Shown here piece after piece: positions 55,916-64,000 of a DNA stretch of 64,000 nt. A program made the position numbers and the translations under genes. Each line of letters begins with the position of its first letter. Positions within the stretch are counted from its first letter, which is position 1. The DNA is from Caldilineaceae bacterium. GTDB lineage: Bacteria > Chloroflexota > Anaerolineae > Caldilineales > Caldilineaceae. The notes below the pieces were generated by a model that was not told the DNA's origin, did not search any database, and saw only the letters and a list, made by a program, of their open reading frames with translations. The stretch is from the NCBI GenBank assembly GCA_020634815.1, contig JACKBA010000002.1:186001-250000 (forward strand). The letters are read 5' to 3'.

Positions 55916-56046
55916 CGAATCACGGTACCGCCTGCCCAGAATGGCTCTTCGCGACGAAGTGTCATTGCGCAAGCAGGTGACCGGGCAGTTGACGACCTTT
56001 TCACCAATCGTAGCATCATGGGGCAGCGCCCGCCTGGCGTCAAGAA

Positions 56047-56147
56047 TAGAGATTGGGAGATTGGGAGATTTAGAGACTGAGCGATTGGGGAGAGTTGGCA
56101 CCGAATCTCCAATCTCCAATCTCCCAATCTCCCAATCTCCCAATCCC
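56047..56147. repeat. Inverted AATCTCC array at the purQ fragment
   Basis: GAGATTGG units (56047-56070) face AATCTCC and AATCTCCC units (56103-56147). The array ends 11 bases before the purQ homology, the same gene position where copy 1 carries its GGGGCGA repeat. Confidence 0.8.
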
Positions 56148-56157
56148 TCAATCAACG

Positions 56158-56588
56158 AGATTTCCCTCCGCCGCGTCACCCTCACCGAGAACGCCGGCGG
56201 GCGCTTTGAGTGCCGCTGGGTGCATCTGGCCGCCAATCGCAACGCCACCGCGCCCTTCGTGCGCGAGCTGGGCGAGCTCATCTTCTGCCCCATCGCCCAC
56301 GGTGAGGGCAACGTGCAGGTCAAGGACGAGGCCATGCTCGCCGAACTGGAGCAGGGCAACCTGGTCGCCTTCCGCTATGTCGATGCCGCGGGCACCCCGG
56401 CCGGCGGCGCGTACCCGCTCAACCCCAACGGCTCCGTGGCCGACATCGCCGGCCTCTGCAACCGCCGCGGCAACGTCGTCGGCCTCATGCCCCACCCGGA
56501 GGATCACATCCTGCCGATCCAGAACCCGCTGGGGGGTGGGGGACGGTTGGGCCTGGCGATCTTTGCGGGGATGGTGAAAGCGCTATGA
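56158..56588 (+). pseudogene. purQ: purQ 3' fragment, second copy
   Basis: The C-terminal half of PurQ (RRVTLTENAGGRFECRWVHLAANRN to LPIQNPLGGGGRLGLAIFAGMVKAL), including the catalytic PHPEDH that copy 1 lacks as written. It has no N-terminal half; its frame continues upstream through the repeat into NACHT remnants. Over about 215 bases it differs from copy 1 at about eight sites, seven of them synonymous. This points to divergence under selection, not recent duplication in place. Its stop overlaps the higA start (ATGA). Confidence 0.75.
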
Positions 56589-56875
56589 GAATGTACAACC
56601 CGCCCCACCCTGGCGAGGTGCTCAAGGGTCTCTGGCTTGATCCCATGGATATCAGCATCACGGATGCGGCCCACGCCATGGGTGTCAGCCGCAAGGCGCT
56701 CTCCAAGATCGTCAACGGCAAAGGGCGTGTCACGCCCGAGATCGCCGTCCGGCTCTCCATTGCGCTGGGCACGAGCGCCGAGGTGTGGCTTGGCCATCAG
56801 AGCGCCTTCGACATCTGGGAGATCGAGCAGCACCGCAGCGAACTGGATGCTTCACCGCTGGTGCGGCCGGCATAA
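56585..56875 (+). CDS. higA: HigA-family addiction module antitoxin
   Basis: A 96-residue HigA protein: MYNPPHPGEVLKGLWLDPMDISITDAAHAMGVSRKALSKIVNGKGRVTPEIAVRLSIALG is the full XRE-type helix-turn-helix with the HPGE start signature, followed by TSAEVWLGHQSAFDIWEIEQH. The usual upstream partner higB (a RelE-like mRNA interferase) is absent; its place is taken by the purQ fragment, whose stop overlaps this start. An orphan antitoxin or a remnant of a module cut by the island. Confidence 0.9.
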   Translation: MRMYNPPHPGEVLKGLWLDPMDISITDAAHAMGVSRKALSKIVNGKGRVTPEIAVRLSIALGTSAEVWLGHQSAFDIWEIEQHRSELDASPLVRPA

Positions 56876-56977
56876 CCTTGCGGCCCGTCGAGCTTCCGGT
56901 CGATGTCTCAGTGCGATATCCGAATCCCGTAATTGCAGCGGGAGAGCGGGGCTTGCGTCTGTTGGCTTCTTGCGGTA

Positions 56978-57014
56978 TTCTGTAATTATGGAATAGCATT
57001 CTGTAATTACAGAA
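56978..57014 (+). promoter_or_regulatory. Two tandem operators of the vapBC operon
   Basis: A perfect 16-base palindrome TTCTGTAATTACAGAA (56999-57014) and an imperfect copy TTCTGTAATTATGGAA (56978-56993) are 21 bases apart, two helical turns, just before vapB. TAATTAT within them may be the -10. This suits cooperative binding of the VapBC complex. Confidence 0.7.
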
Positions 57015-57026
57015 AGCAAGGACATC

Positions 57027-57284
57027 ATGAGCCTCAACATCAAGGATCACGAGGTCTACGATCTGGCCAAAGAGATCGCAAGACTTACCGGGCAGAGCAT
57101 GACGGCGGTAGTACGCGATGCGCTGCGGCAACAACGCGAGCGTATTCAGCGCCAACAACAGAAAGAAGCCCGGGTTGCCGAACTGATGGCGATCGCCGCA
57201 CGGTGCGCAGCACACATCAATGAGCCTGCCGCAGCGATTGATCATGCCGATATGCTCTACGACGAACAGGGACTGCCGCGGTGA
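57027..57284 (+). CDS. vapB: VapB-type antitoxin
   Basis: An 85-residue antitoxin of the Rv0623/PSK type: SLNIKDHEVYDLAKEIARLTGQSMTAVVRDALRQQRERI is a ribbon-helix-helix DNA-binding domain, followed by a charged helix (RQQQKEARVAELMAIAARCAAHI) that would bind the toxin. GCAAGGA precedes the ATG. Its stop overlaps the GTG of vapC. Confidence 0.9.
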   Translation: MSLNIKDHEVYDLAKEIARLTGQSMTAVVRDALRQQRERIQRQQQKEARVAELMAIAARCAAHINEPAAAIDHADMLYDEQGLPR

Positions 57285-57691
57285 TCGTCGATACGTCTGC
57301 CCTGCTCGCTATCCTCTACCAGGAAGAAGACGCCGACATTTATGTCCAGGCCCTCGTCGACGCCGAGACGAGCCGGATGTCGGCAGCAAATTTCCTCGAA
57401 GCTGCGATCAACATCGATGCCCGCGGTGACCCTGAAGCAAGCCGCCAACTCGACAACTTCGTGCAGCGTTCCGGCATAGCGATTGTCGATGTTACCTTTG
57501 AGCAAGTCCAGGTTGCCCGGCAGGCGTATCTGGATTTCGGCAAGGGCCGGCACAAGGCAGCGCTGAACTTCGGCGATTGCTTTGCTTATGCGCTTGCCCG
57601 GACAACGGGCGAGCCTCTCCTTTTCAAGGGGAATGATTTCTCAGAAACAGATGTGGCGTCCTGGCCAACCCCACCGCCCGATCAAGGCTAA
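57281..57691 (+). CDS. vapC: VapC-type PIN-domain ribonuclease toxin
   Basis: A 136-residue PIN toxin. Acidic metal ligands are visible: Asp4 (MIVDTSALLAIL), Glu40 (AANFLEAAI), Asp99 (LNFGDCFAYALA) and Asp119 (FKGNDFSETDV). All four core positions are kept, so the toxin should be active on RNA. The start is GTG, overlapping the vapB stop by 4 bases (GTGA). Operators in front of vapB indicate autoregulation. Confidence 0.92.
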   Translation: MIVDTSALLAILYQEEDADIYVQALVDAETSRMSAANFLEAAINIDARGDPEASRQLDNFVQRSGIAIVDVTFEQVQVARQAYLDFGKGRHKAALNFGDCFAYALARTTGEPLLFKGNDFSETDVASWPTPPPDQG

Positions 57692-57765
57692 AACCAAGAT
57701 CGGTGATACAGTACACCCCCAGAGAAATCATCTCCCCAATCGCCAAACGCATTACGGACAGGCTC

Positions 57766-58730
<965 letters not shown>

Positions 58731-58749
<19 letters not shown>

Positions 58750-59960
58750 AACCGTGGGCGTGGGGGCTGGCCGGGCTGGCGCTGCTCGCCATTCTCCTGC
58801 GCAGCGCGCCGCTGTTGTTGCTTACCTTCTTCCTGGCGCTCATCGCCGGCGCGGCGCTGCTCTGGCTGCGCGTCTGCCTGCAAGGGGTCACCTACCGCCG
58901 CCGCTTTGGCAGCGTGCGCCTCTTTCACGGCGAGTCCACCGAGCTGGACATCGAGATCGCCAATGCCAAGCCCCTGCCGCTCGCCTGGCTGCGTGCCGAG
59001 GATGAGTTGCCCAAGGTGCTGGCCATCGAACCGGCGCGCCTGTCGGCCAGCCACCGCCCGGGGCGGCAGCGGCTGCTCAACCTGCTGTCGCTGCGCTGGT
59101 ACGAACGGGTGACGCGCCACTATCACGTCACCGGCGTGCAGCGCGGGGCGTGGGCCTTTGGCCCGGCGCGCCTGCTCTCGGGCGATATGTTCGGCTTTGC
59201 CGTGCGCGAGGAGACGCTGGAAGCGGTGGACACGCTGCTCGTCTACCCACGGCTGGTGCCGCTGGTCGCGCTGGGGCTGCCGGCCGATCGGCCCTTTGGC
59301 GACTTTCGCGCCATGCGCCGGCTGGCCGAGGATCCGCTACGACTCAACGGCACGCGCGACTACGTTTCGGGCGACAGCATGCGCCACATCCACTGGAAGG
59401 CCTCGGCGCGGCGTACGGCCTTGCAGACCAAGACCTTCGACGCCTCGGCCAACCGCCCGCTGGCCATCTTTCTCAACATCAACACCTACGAGCACGTGTG
59501 GGAAGGGCTCGACCCCGACTTGCAGGAGTATGCCATCACCGCGGCGGCCTCGCTGGCCAACTGGGCGTGGGCACAGGGACAGGCCGTCGGGCTTTACGCC
59601 AACGCCGTCACGCAGCCCGGCGCGCGCGTCGTGCGCATCCGCCCGGCCGGCCATCGCGACCAACTCACGTTGATCCTGGAGGCGCTGGCGCGTATCGTGC
59701 CCTACGGCCGCTGGACCATCGAGGATTCGCTGCGCAGCGAGGCGCTCCATTTACCCTACGGCACCACCGTCGTCGTCGTGTCGGCGCTGGTGACCGACGG
59801 CCTGCGCCGCACGCTGCTCTACCTGCACGACCGCGGCTATGCGTTGAGCCTCATCGCGCTGGGGCAGGCATGCCGCGCGGCGCCGGTGCCGGGCGTGCGC
59901 ACCTATGCCATCGGCGGAAGGGAGGCGTGGCATGATCTCACGAATCTCTCCCTCGCCTGA
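58731..59960 (+). CDS. DUF58-domain membrane protein
   Basis: A 409-residue protein with two N-terminal membrane helices (about 8-24 and 28-48) and an extended cytoplasmic region. The DUF58 signature is LRLNGTRDYVSGDSMRHIHWKASARRTALQTKTFD (about 205-240), followed by a vWA-like fold (RPLAIFLNINTYEH, VVVVSALVTDGLRR). It is the usual partner encoded after MoxR. It overlaps both neighbours. Confidence 0.92.
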
Positions 59961-61452
59961 GCAGAGCGTGGGCGGCGGCGGGCGGCTGGCCTGGACGCTG
60001 GCCGCGCTCGTGGATGCCATGCGCGTGGCGTGGATCTGGCCGTGGCTACACGTGCTGGGCGCGTGGCTGGCGCCATCGTATGGCCAACCCGTGCTGCCGC
60101 TGTGGTCGCTCTTTGCGCTGTTGCTGGGCGGCCGCGCCGCTGCCCAGGTCGCCTTGCAGCGCGCGGCGACCACGCGCCAGGCGCGCGTGTGGATGGCGGT
60201 GCTCGGCCCTGTGATCTTGCTGCTGCTCATCTGGTGGGAATACGGCCGCCCGCTCGCCCTGTGGGACATTGCCTGGCTGCAAGCCGTTACCGGCAGTCGC
60301 GAGCTGTGGGCGCGTGAGGTACCGCCGGCGGTCATCGCCTTTGGCGTGGCGGCCGGGCTGTGGCTGCGCGGGGTGATGGATGCCGGCCACCTGGCCGACC
60401 ATGCCAGTATCGTGAGCGGCTTCGTCACCGGCAGCGTGGCCTTCGCCCTGCTCCTGTTGGGCAGCCCGCTGGCCAACACGCCGCTGCCGGAGGGGACGCA
60501 GGCGTGGCTGGTGATCTTCGTGCTGGCCGGCATGGCTGCACTGGCGGTGGCCAGCATCGAACGCTCGCTCTATGCCGGCAGCGCCGAAGCGCCGGTGCGT
60601 CTGCGCCTCAACCGCTACTGGCTGGCCAGCGTGGGGCTGGTCATGGCTGTCGTCGTGCTGACGGGGCTGCTGCTGGGCGCGTTGGTGGCGCCCGATGCCG
60701 TGGCGAGCGCGCTGGCCGTGCTGACGCCGGTGGTGGACCTGCTCGGGCAGGTGCTGCTGGCGGTGATCTATGCGGTCGTCTACATCATGTTCCTCGTGCT
60801 CTCGCCGCTCATCGAGTGGCTGCGCAGCCTGCTGGCGAATCTTCAGCCGCCCGAGAGCTTGATGGAGCCGCAGCCATTCCAGCCGCTCTCGCCGCTGATG
60901 ATGGACCAGACGACGGCCGTGCCGGTCGAGGCGGTGGAACCGCTGCGCTGGGTGACGACGCTGGCTGTGCTGCTGGCGGTGGCGGTGATCCTGGCGCTGG
61001 TGCTGCGCTTTGTGCGCGTGGGTGACGACGAGGCAGCGGACGAGACGCGCGAGTCGATCCTGTCGCGCGCGCTGCTGCGCTCGCAGTGGCAGGCGCTGCT
61101 CGACCGGCTGAGGCGCGGCGGGGCCGGCGAAGACTCGCCGCGCTTCGTCGCGCTGGATGGCGAGGAGGCGTCGCGCCGCCGGATCCGCGGGCTTTACCAG
61201 CGCTTCCTGGCGGCCATGATCGAGCGCGAGCGGCCGCGGCCACCGGGCGCCACGCCCGATGGCTACCGCGCGGCCGTAGCGCCCGCCACGCCGGAGCAGG
61301 CGGCTGCGCTGGAGCGGCTCACGGCCGCCTATGTCGCCGTGCGCTACGGCGCGAGCGCACCGGACGATGCTGCGGTCGCCGATGCCGACGCAGCGTGGCA
61401 GGCGATCGCGTCCAGCCCGCAGGCCGACGACGCGCAGCGCCCGACGCCGTAG
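59932..61452 (+). CDS. Polytopic membrane protein with DUF4129-like C-terminus
   Basis: A 506-residue protein with about eight membrane helices in the first 370 residues (for example VWMAVLGPVILLLLIWW, GLVMAVVVLTGLLLGALVA, VLLAVIYAVVYIMFLVL, WVTTLAVLLAVAVILALVL). A cytoplasmic C-terminal domain RRRIRGLYQRFLAAMIERERPRPPGATPDGY matches the end of DUF4129/transglutaminase-associated proteins. Third gene of the MoxR operon; it overlaps the DUF58 gene by 29 bases, with GGAGG upstream. Function in the complex unknown. Confidence 0.82.
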   Translation: MISRISPSPEQSVGGGGRLAWTLAALVDAMRVAWIWPWLHVLGAWLAPSYGQPVLPLWSLFALLLGGRAAAQVALQRAATTRQARVWMAVLGPVILLLLIWWEYGRPLALWDIAWLQAVTGSRELWAREVPPAVIAFGVAAGLWLRGVMDAGHLADHASIVSGFVTGSVAFALLLLGSPLANTPLPEGTQAWLVIFVLAGMAALAVASIERSLYAGSAEAPVRLRLNRYWLASVGLVMAVVVLTGLLLGALVAPDAVASALAVLTPVVDLLGQVLLAVIYAVVYIMFLVLSPLIEWLRSLLANLQPPESLMEPQPFQPLSPLMMDQTTAVPVEAVEPLRWVTTLAVLLAVAVILALVLRFVRVGDDEAADETRESILSRALLRSQWQALLDRLRRGGAGEDSPRFVALDGEEASRRRIRGLYQRFLAAMIERERPRPPGATPDGYRAAVAPATPEQAAALERLTAAYVAVRYGASAPDDAAVADADAAWQAIASSPQADDAQRPTP

Positions 61453-61658
61453 CTCCAAACTCTCTCGGAATCGTCCCCCTTTTTCACGCTTTTCTCCAAC
61501 TCTCCGCGCGCGCATCGGTGTACGATAGCTCCGATCAAGCAAGTACCCACAGCCGAGACCGGCCATCGCCCGCAGCAGGGCCGTGCCGGCGCGCGGCGGG
61601 GTACCCCATCCCATCCTTGCAGGTGTGTGAAGTGTGTGTGAAGAAGGAGCTATCTGCT

Positions 61659-61685
61659 ATGCGCAGGAAGGTAATCGCACAATGA
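61659..61685 (+). CDS. Eight-codon upstream reading frame
   Basis: AAGGAG, then ATG and seven codons (MRRKVIAQ), with the TGA overlapping the GH16 start as ATGA. It could couple initiation of the secreted enzyme to translation of a short leader. It may also be chance. Confidence 0.35.
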   Translation: MRRKVIAQ

Positions 61686-64000
61686 AATCCAAACGACTCA
61701 TTCCCAACCTTACCCTCATCGTGGCGCTGCTTGTGCAGCTTGTCGGCATTCCCCTCTTTCCGGCCGCGGCACAGGCGCAATCCACGCCGCTGTCGGTCGT
61801 CGACAACTTCGAAGCGCCGCTGGCCTATGGCGTCGCACCGGACAACATCCAGGTCGGCTTCTTCGCCGCGCAGGATGGCAACAGCGGGCCGACAACCCTG
61901 GCGCGCAGCACGACACCGCCGGCCCCGGTGCCCGGTGCGGCCGACGGCAACAACGTGCTCCAGATGGACTTTGCCACGGCAGTGTGGGCGGTCGTGATCC
62001 ACGGCTTCGAGAACGCCGATGCGACGCAGTGGGTCTCCCAGGATTGGAGCGCCTACGAAGGACTGTCCTTCTGGCTCTACGGCCAGGGCGCCGGCGCCAG
62101 TCTCTTCATCGACGTGATCGACAATCGCAACGACCCGGCGCAGCCGCGCGACGACGCCGAACGCTACTCCATCACCTTTGCCGACGACACCGCGGGCTGG
62201 AAGCTGGTGCAGATTCCCTTTGCCAACTTTGCGCGCAAGGACATCGGCAACGGCGCACCCAACGACGGCTTCACGCTGACGTCGGTGCACGGCTGGGCCT
62301 TCGGCACGACGACGCCGGGCGCGGCTACCTATTACATCGACGATGTCTCTGTCTACGGCACGGCGCCGGTGCGACCGCTGACGGTCGGCTTTGGCGCAGC
62401 GACGGTTAACGTCAAGGAAGGGCGCACGGCCAACGTGGTCGTCAAGCTGAGCAAGCCGGCTGAGACGGAGGTCTCGGTCAACTACAACACGGCCGACGGC
62501 ACGGCGGTCGCCAATCGCAACTACGTCCCGGCGGCGGGCACGCTCACCTTTGCGCCGGGCGTCACGCAGCAGACTTTCCAGGTCGAGACGCTGGGCAACG
62601 GCAAGTGGCAGGGCGGCAAGAGCGTGCTGCTCCAGCTCAGCAACCCGGTCAACATCAACCTGGGCACGCCCGCGATCGCCGGGTTGAACATCCAGGAAGT
62701 CGACCCGTACGACCCGAACCTGCTCGACGACTTCGAGATGGCGCCGTACATGTTCAGCCTGCACCGCGATGGCAAGCGCGACGACGATGGCGGCCGCGAC
62801 AAAGATTCCGACGACGCCGTGAGCGCGGCCGGCGCCGATGGCAGGTCGCCCAAGGCGGCGCTGACCTCGCTGGAGATCCCGGCCGATTCGCCGCTGGCGC
62901 TGCCCAACCAGGGCGCGTTCGAGCGCGTGCTGAGCGTCGATCGCAGCGGCAAGGGCCAGTCCGAGATCGAATTTGGCCGGCGCTTTGCCCTCGGCCAGAA
63001 CTGGAGCGGCACGCAAGGGCTGAACTTCTGGTACTACGGCAACAACACGGGCCGCAAGGTCAAGGTTACGCTGCTCGACAACCAGGCGCCCGATCCCGGT
63101 CCGGCCGGCTGGAAGCTGGTCTGGCGTGACGAGTTCAACGCACGCGCCGGCAAGGCGCCCGACCAGAGCGTCTGGGGCTACGAGATCGGCGACGGCACCG
63201 TCAACGGCATCCCCGGCTGGGGCAACGACGAGTTGGAGTATTACACCAACAGCACCGAGAATGCCGCCACCGACGGCAAGGGCAATCTGGCGATCACCGT
63301 CAAGGAAGCCGACGGATCACTCACCTGTTACTACGGCCCGTGCAAGTACACCTCGGCGCGCCTGCTGACGAAGGACAAGTTCGAGGTCGCCTACGGCCGT
63401 GTCGAAGCGCGCGTCAAGGTCCCGCGCGGCGCGGGCCTGTGGCCGGCCTTCTGGAGCCTGGGCACCGACATCGACCGCGTCGGCTGGCCGCAGACGGGCG
63501 AGATCGACATCATGGAGAACGTCGGGCGCCAGCCCAACCAGGTCTTTGGCACGATCCACGGTCCCGGCTACTCCGGCGGCCAGAGCTTCGGCGGCATCTA
63601 CGATCTGCCCAATCCTGTGGCTGACGACTACCATACCTTTGCCGTGGAATGGCAGCCCGGCGAAATTCGCTGGTACATCGACGGCATTCTCTATCACACC
63701 GCCAAGCCCGAAAGCGTGGCGCCCAATCAGTGGGTCTTCGACCATCCCTTCTTCCTGCTGCTCAACGTGGCCGTCGGCGGCAACTTCGGCGGCCCGGTCG
63801 GCCCCGACACCGTCTTCCCGCAGACCATGCTGGTCGACTACGTGCGGGTCTACCAGGCGCAGGACACGGCCGAGCGCTTCGAGGCCCAGTTCCGAGACGA
63901 CTTCAGCGGCTGGAAGCGCGTCAGCGTGCCCTTCAGCAGCTTCAAGCGCAGCGACGACCAGCCCAAAGGCGCGCCGCGCGATGGCCTGACCCTCTCCAGT
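61682..64000 (+). CDS. Secreted GH16 beta-glucanase with nested domains, partial
   Basis: Open to the window end (773 codons). A signal peptide (about 1-32) is followed by a CBM11/CIA30-like domain (about 38-230, with GWKLVQIPFANFARK) and a Calx-beta domain (about 235-340, VKEGRTANVVVKLSKPAETEV). A second CBM11-like domain starts at about 345 (LLDDFEMAPYMFSL). It is interrupted after VKVTLLDNQAPDPGPA by a GH16 domain (about 476-727) with the catalytic motif GEIDIMENVG (Glu607, Asp609, Glu612). It then resumes with AERFEAQFRDDFSGWKRVSVPFSSFKR. GH16 enzymes with this motif cleave beta-1,3 or mixed-linked glucans. Confidence 0.92.
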   Translation, partial: MKSKRLIPNLTLIVALLVQLVGIPLFPAAAQAQSTPLSVVDNFEAPLAYGVAPDNIQVGFFAAQDGNSGPTTLARSTTPPAPVPGAADGNNVLQMDFATAVWAVVIHGFENADATQWVSQDWSAYEGLSFWLYGQGAGASLFIDVIDNRNDPAQPRDDAERYSITFADDTAGWKLVQIPFANFARKDIGNGAPNDGFTLTSVHGWAFGTTTPGAATYYIDDVSVYGTAPVRPLTVGFGAATVNVKEGRTANVVVKLSKPAETEVSVNYNTADGTAVANRNYVPAAGTLTFAPGVTQQTFQVETLGNGKWQGGKSVLLQLSNPVNINLGTPAIAGLNIQEVDPYDPNLLDDFEMAPYMFSLHRDGKRDDDGGRDKDSDDAVSAAGADGRSPKAALTSLEIPADSPLALPNQGAFERVLSVDRSGKGQSEIEFGRRFALGQNWSGTQGLNFWYYGNNTGRKVKVTLLDNQAPDPGPAGWKLVWRDEFNARAGKAPDQSVWGYEIGDGTVNGIPGWGNDELEYYTNSTENAATDGKGNLAITVKEADGSLTCYYGPCKYTSARLLTKDKFEVAYGRVEARVKVPRGAGLWPAFWSLGTDIDRVGWPQTGEIDIMENVGRQPNQVFGTIHGPGYSGGQSFGGIYDLPNPVADDYHTFAVEWQPGEIRWYIDGILYHTAKPESVAPNQWVFDHPFFLLLNVAVGGNFGGPVGPDTVFPQTMLVDYVRVYQAQDTAERFEAQFRDDFSGWKRVSVPFSSFKRSDDQPKGAPRDGLTLSS

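Noticed and set aside
61540..61620. Possible riboswitch before the GH16 gene (GC-rich, GCGGGGTACCCC)
   Set aside because: Checked against c-di-GMP-I features from memory; the core motifs and receptor positions do not line up.

Overview
The window is a GC-rich bacterial chromosome segment, most likely from the phylum Chloroflexota (Anaerolineae/Caldilineae-like). This is inferred from gene content, not from a marker search. The clues are a mevalonate kinase, an archaeal-type aspartyl-tRNA synthetase under T-box control, membrane-anchored beta-propeller and lamin-tail proteins with long Thr/Pro linkers, and a MoxR/DUF58/DUF4129 operon. No rRNA, tRNA, CRISPR array or intact transposase was found.

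Layout. 1-3.5 kb: a lamin-tail-domain surface protein whose 3' part is frame-disrupted. 3.7-13 kb: a histidine-kinase-like protein without its phosphoacceptor His, two unknown proteins, an HD hydrolase, an EEP hydrolase, RarA fused to a C-terminal domain, and a LysM protein. 13.2-19.7 kb: secA, a bacterial expansin, a three-gene operon (DUF1349, pRiA4b-like, VOC) and hsp20. 20-25.7 kb: two GDP-deoxyhexose enzymes, an amidase, a SnoaL-like protein, a Gfo/Idh/MocA oxidoreductase and a stand-alone CBM48 protein. 26-33.3 kb: leuS with a candidate leucine leader peptide, a propeller protein and guaB. 33.4-38.7 kb: a glycogen-type glycosyltransferase, glgB and a hybrid response regulator. 38.8-45.7 kb: a tightly overlapping four-gene operon (Mrr-like membrane nuclease, GDPD, Nudix, mevalonate kinase), a MIP18-family protein, methylmalonyl-CoA epimerase, an MBL-fold hydrolase and PepF.

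45.7-47.9 kb holds the most striking locus. A T-box riboswitch with an Asp (GAC) specifier is followed, after its terminator, by a 25-codon reading frame in which 12 residues are Asp or Asn. A stem abutting the Shine-Dalgarno sequence of an archaeal-type, probably non-discriminating, AspRS comes next. 47.9-57.7 kb is the accessory region: two orphan DUF433 genes, a PurS-PurL fusion, purQ split and partly duplicated around a frame-disrupted AbrB/PIN and NACHT NTPase island, an orphan HigA and a VapBC module with two tandem operators. 57.7-64 kb: the MoxR operon and a secreted GH16 beta-glucanase whose catalytic domain sits inside a carbohydrate-binding domain; it runs off the window.

A recurring theme is a set of short tandem repeats, mostly heptanucleotides (GGGGCGA, AATCTCC and ATTGACA types). 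They often form inverted arms and have been inserted in frame into rarA and purL, and also lie in both purQ copies. The frame disruptions at 1-1.66 kb and 52-56 kb often coincide with homopolymer runs, so base-calling or assembly error competes with true pseudogene decay as the explanation.
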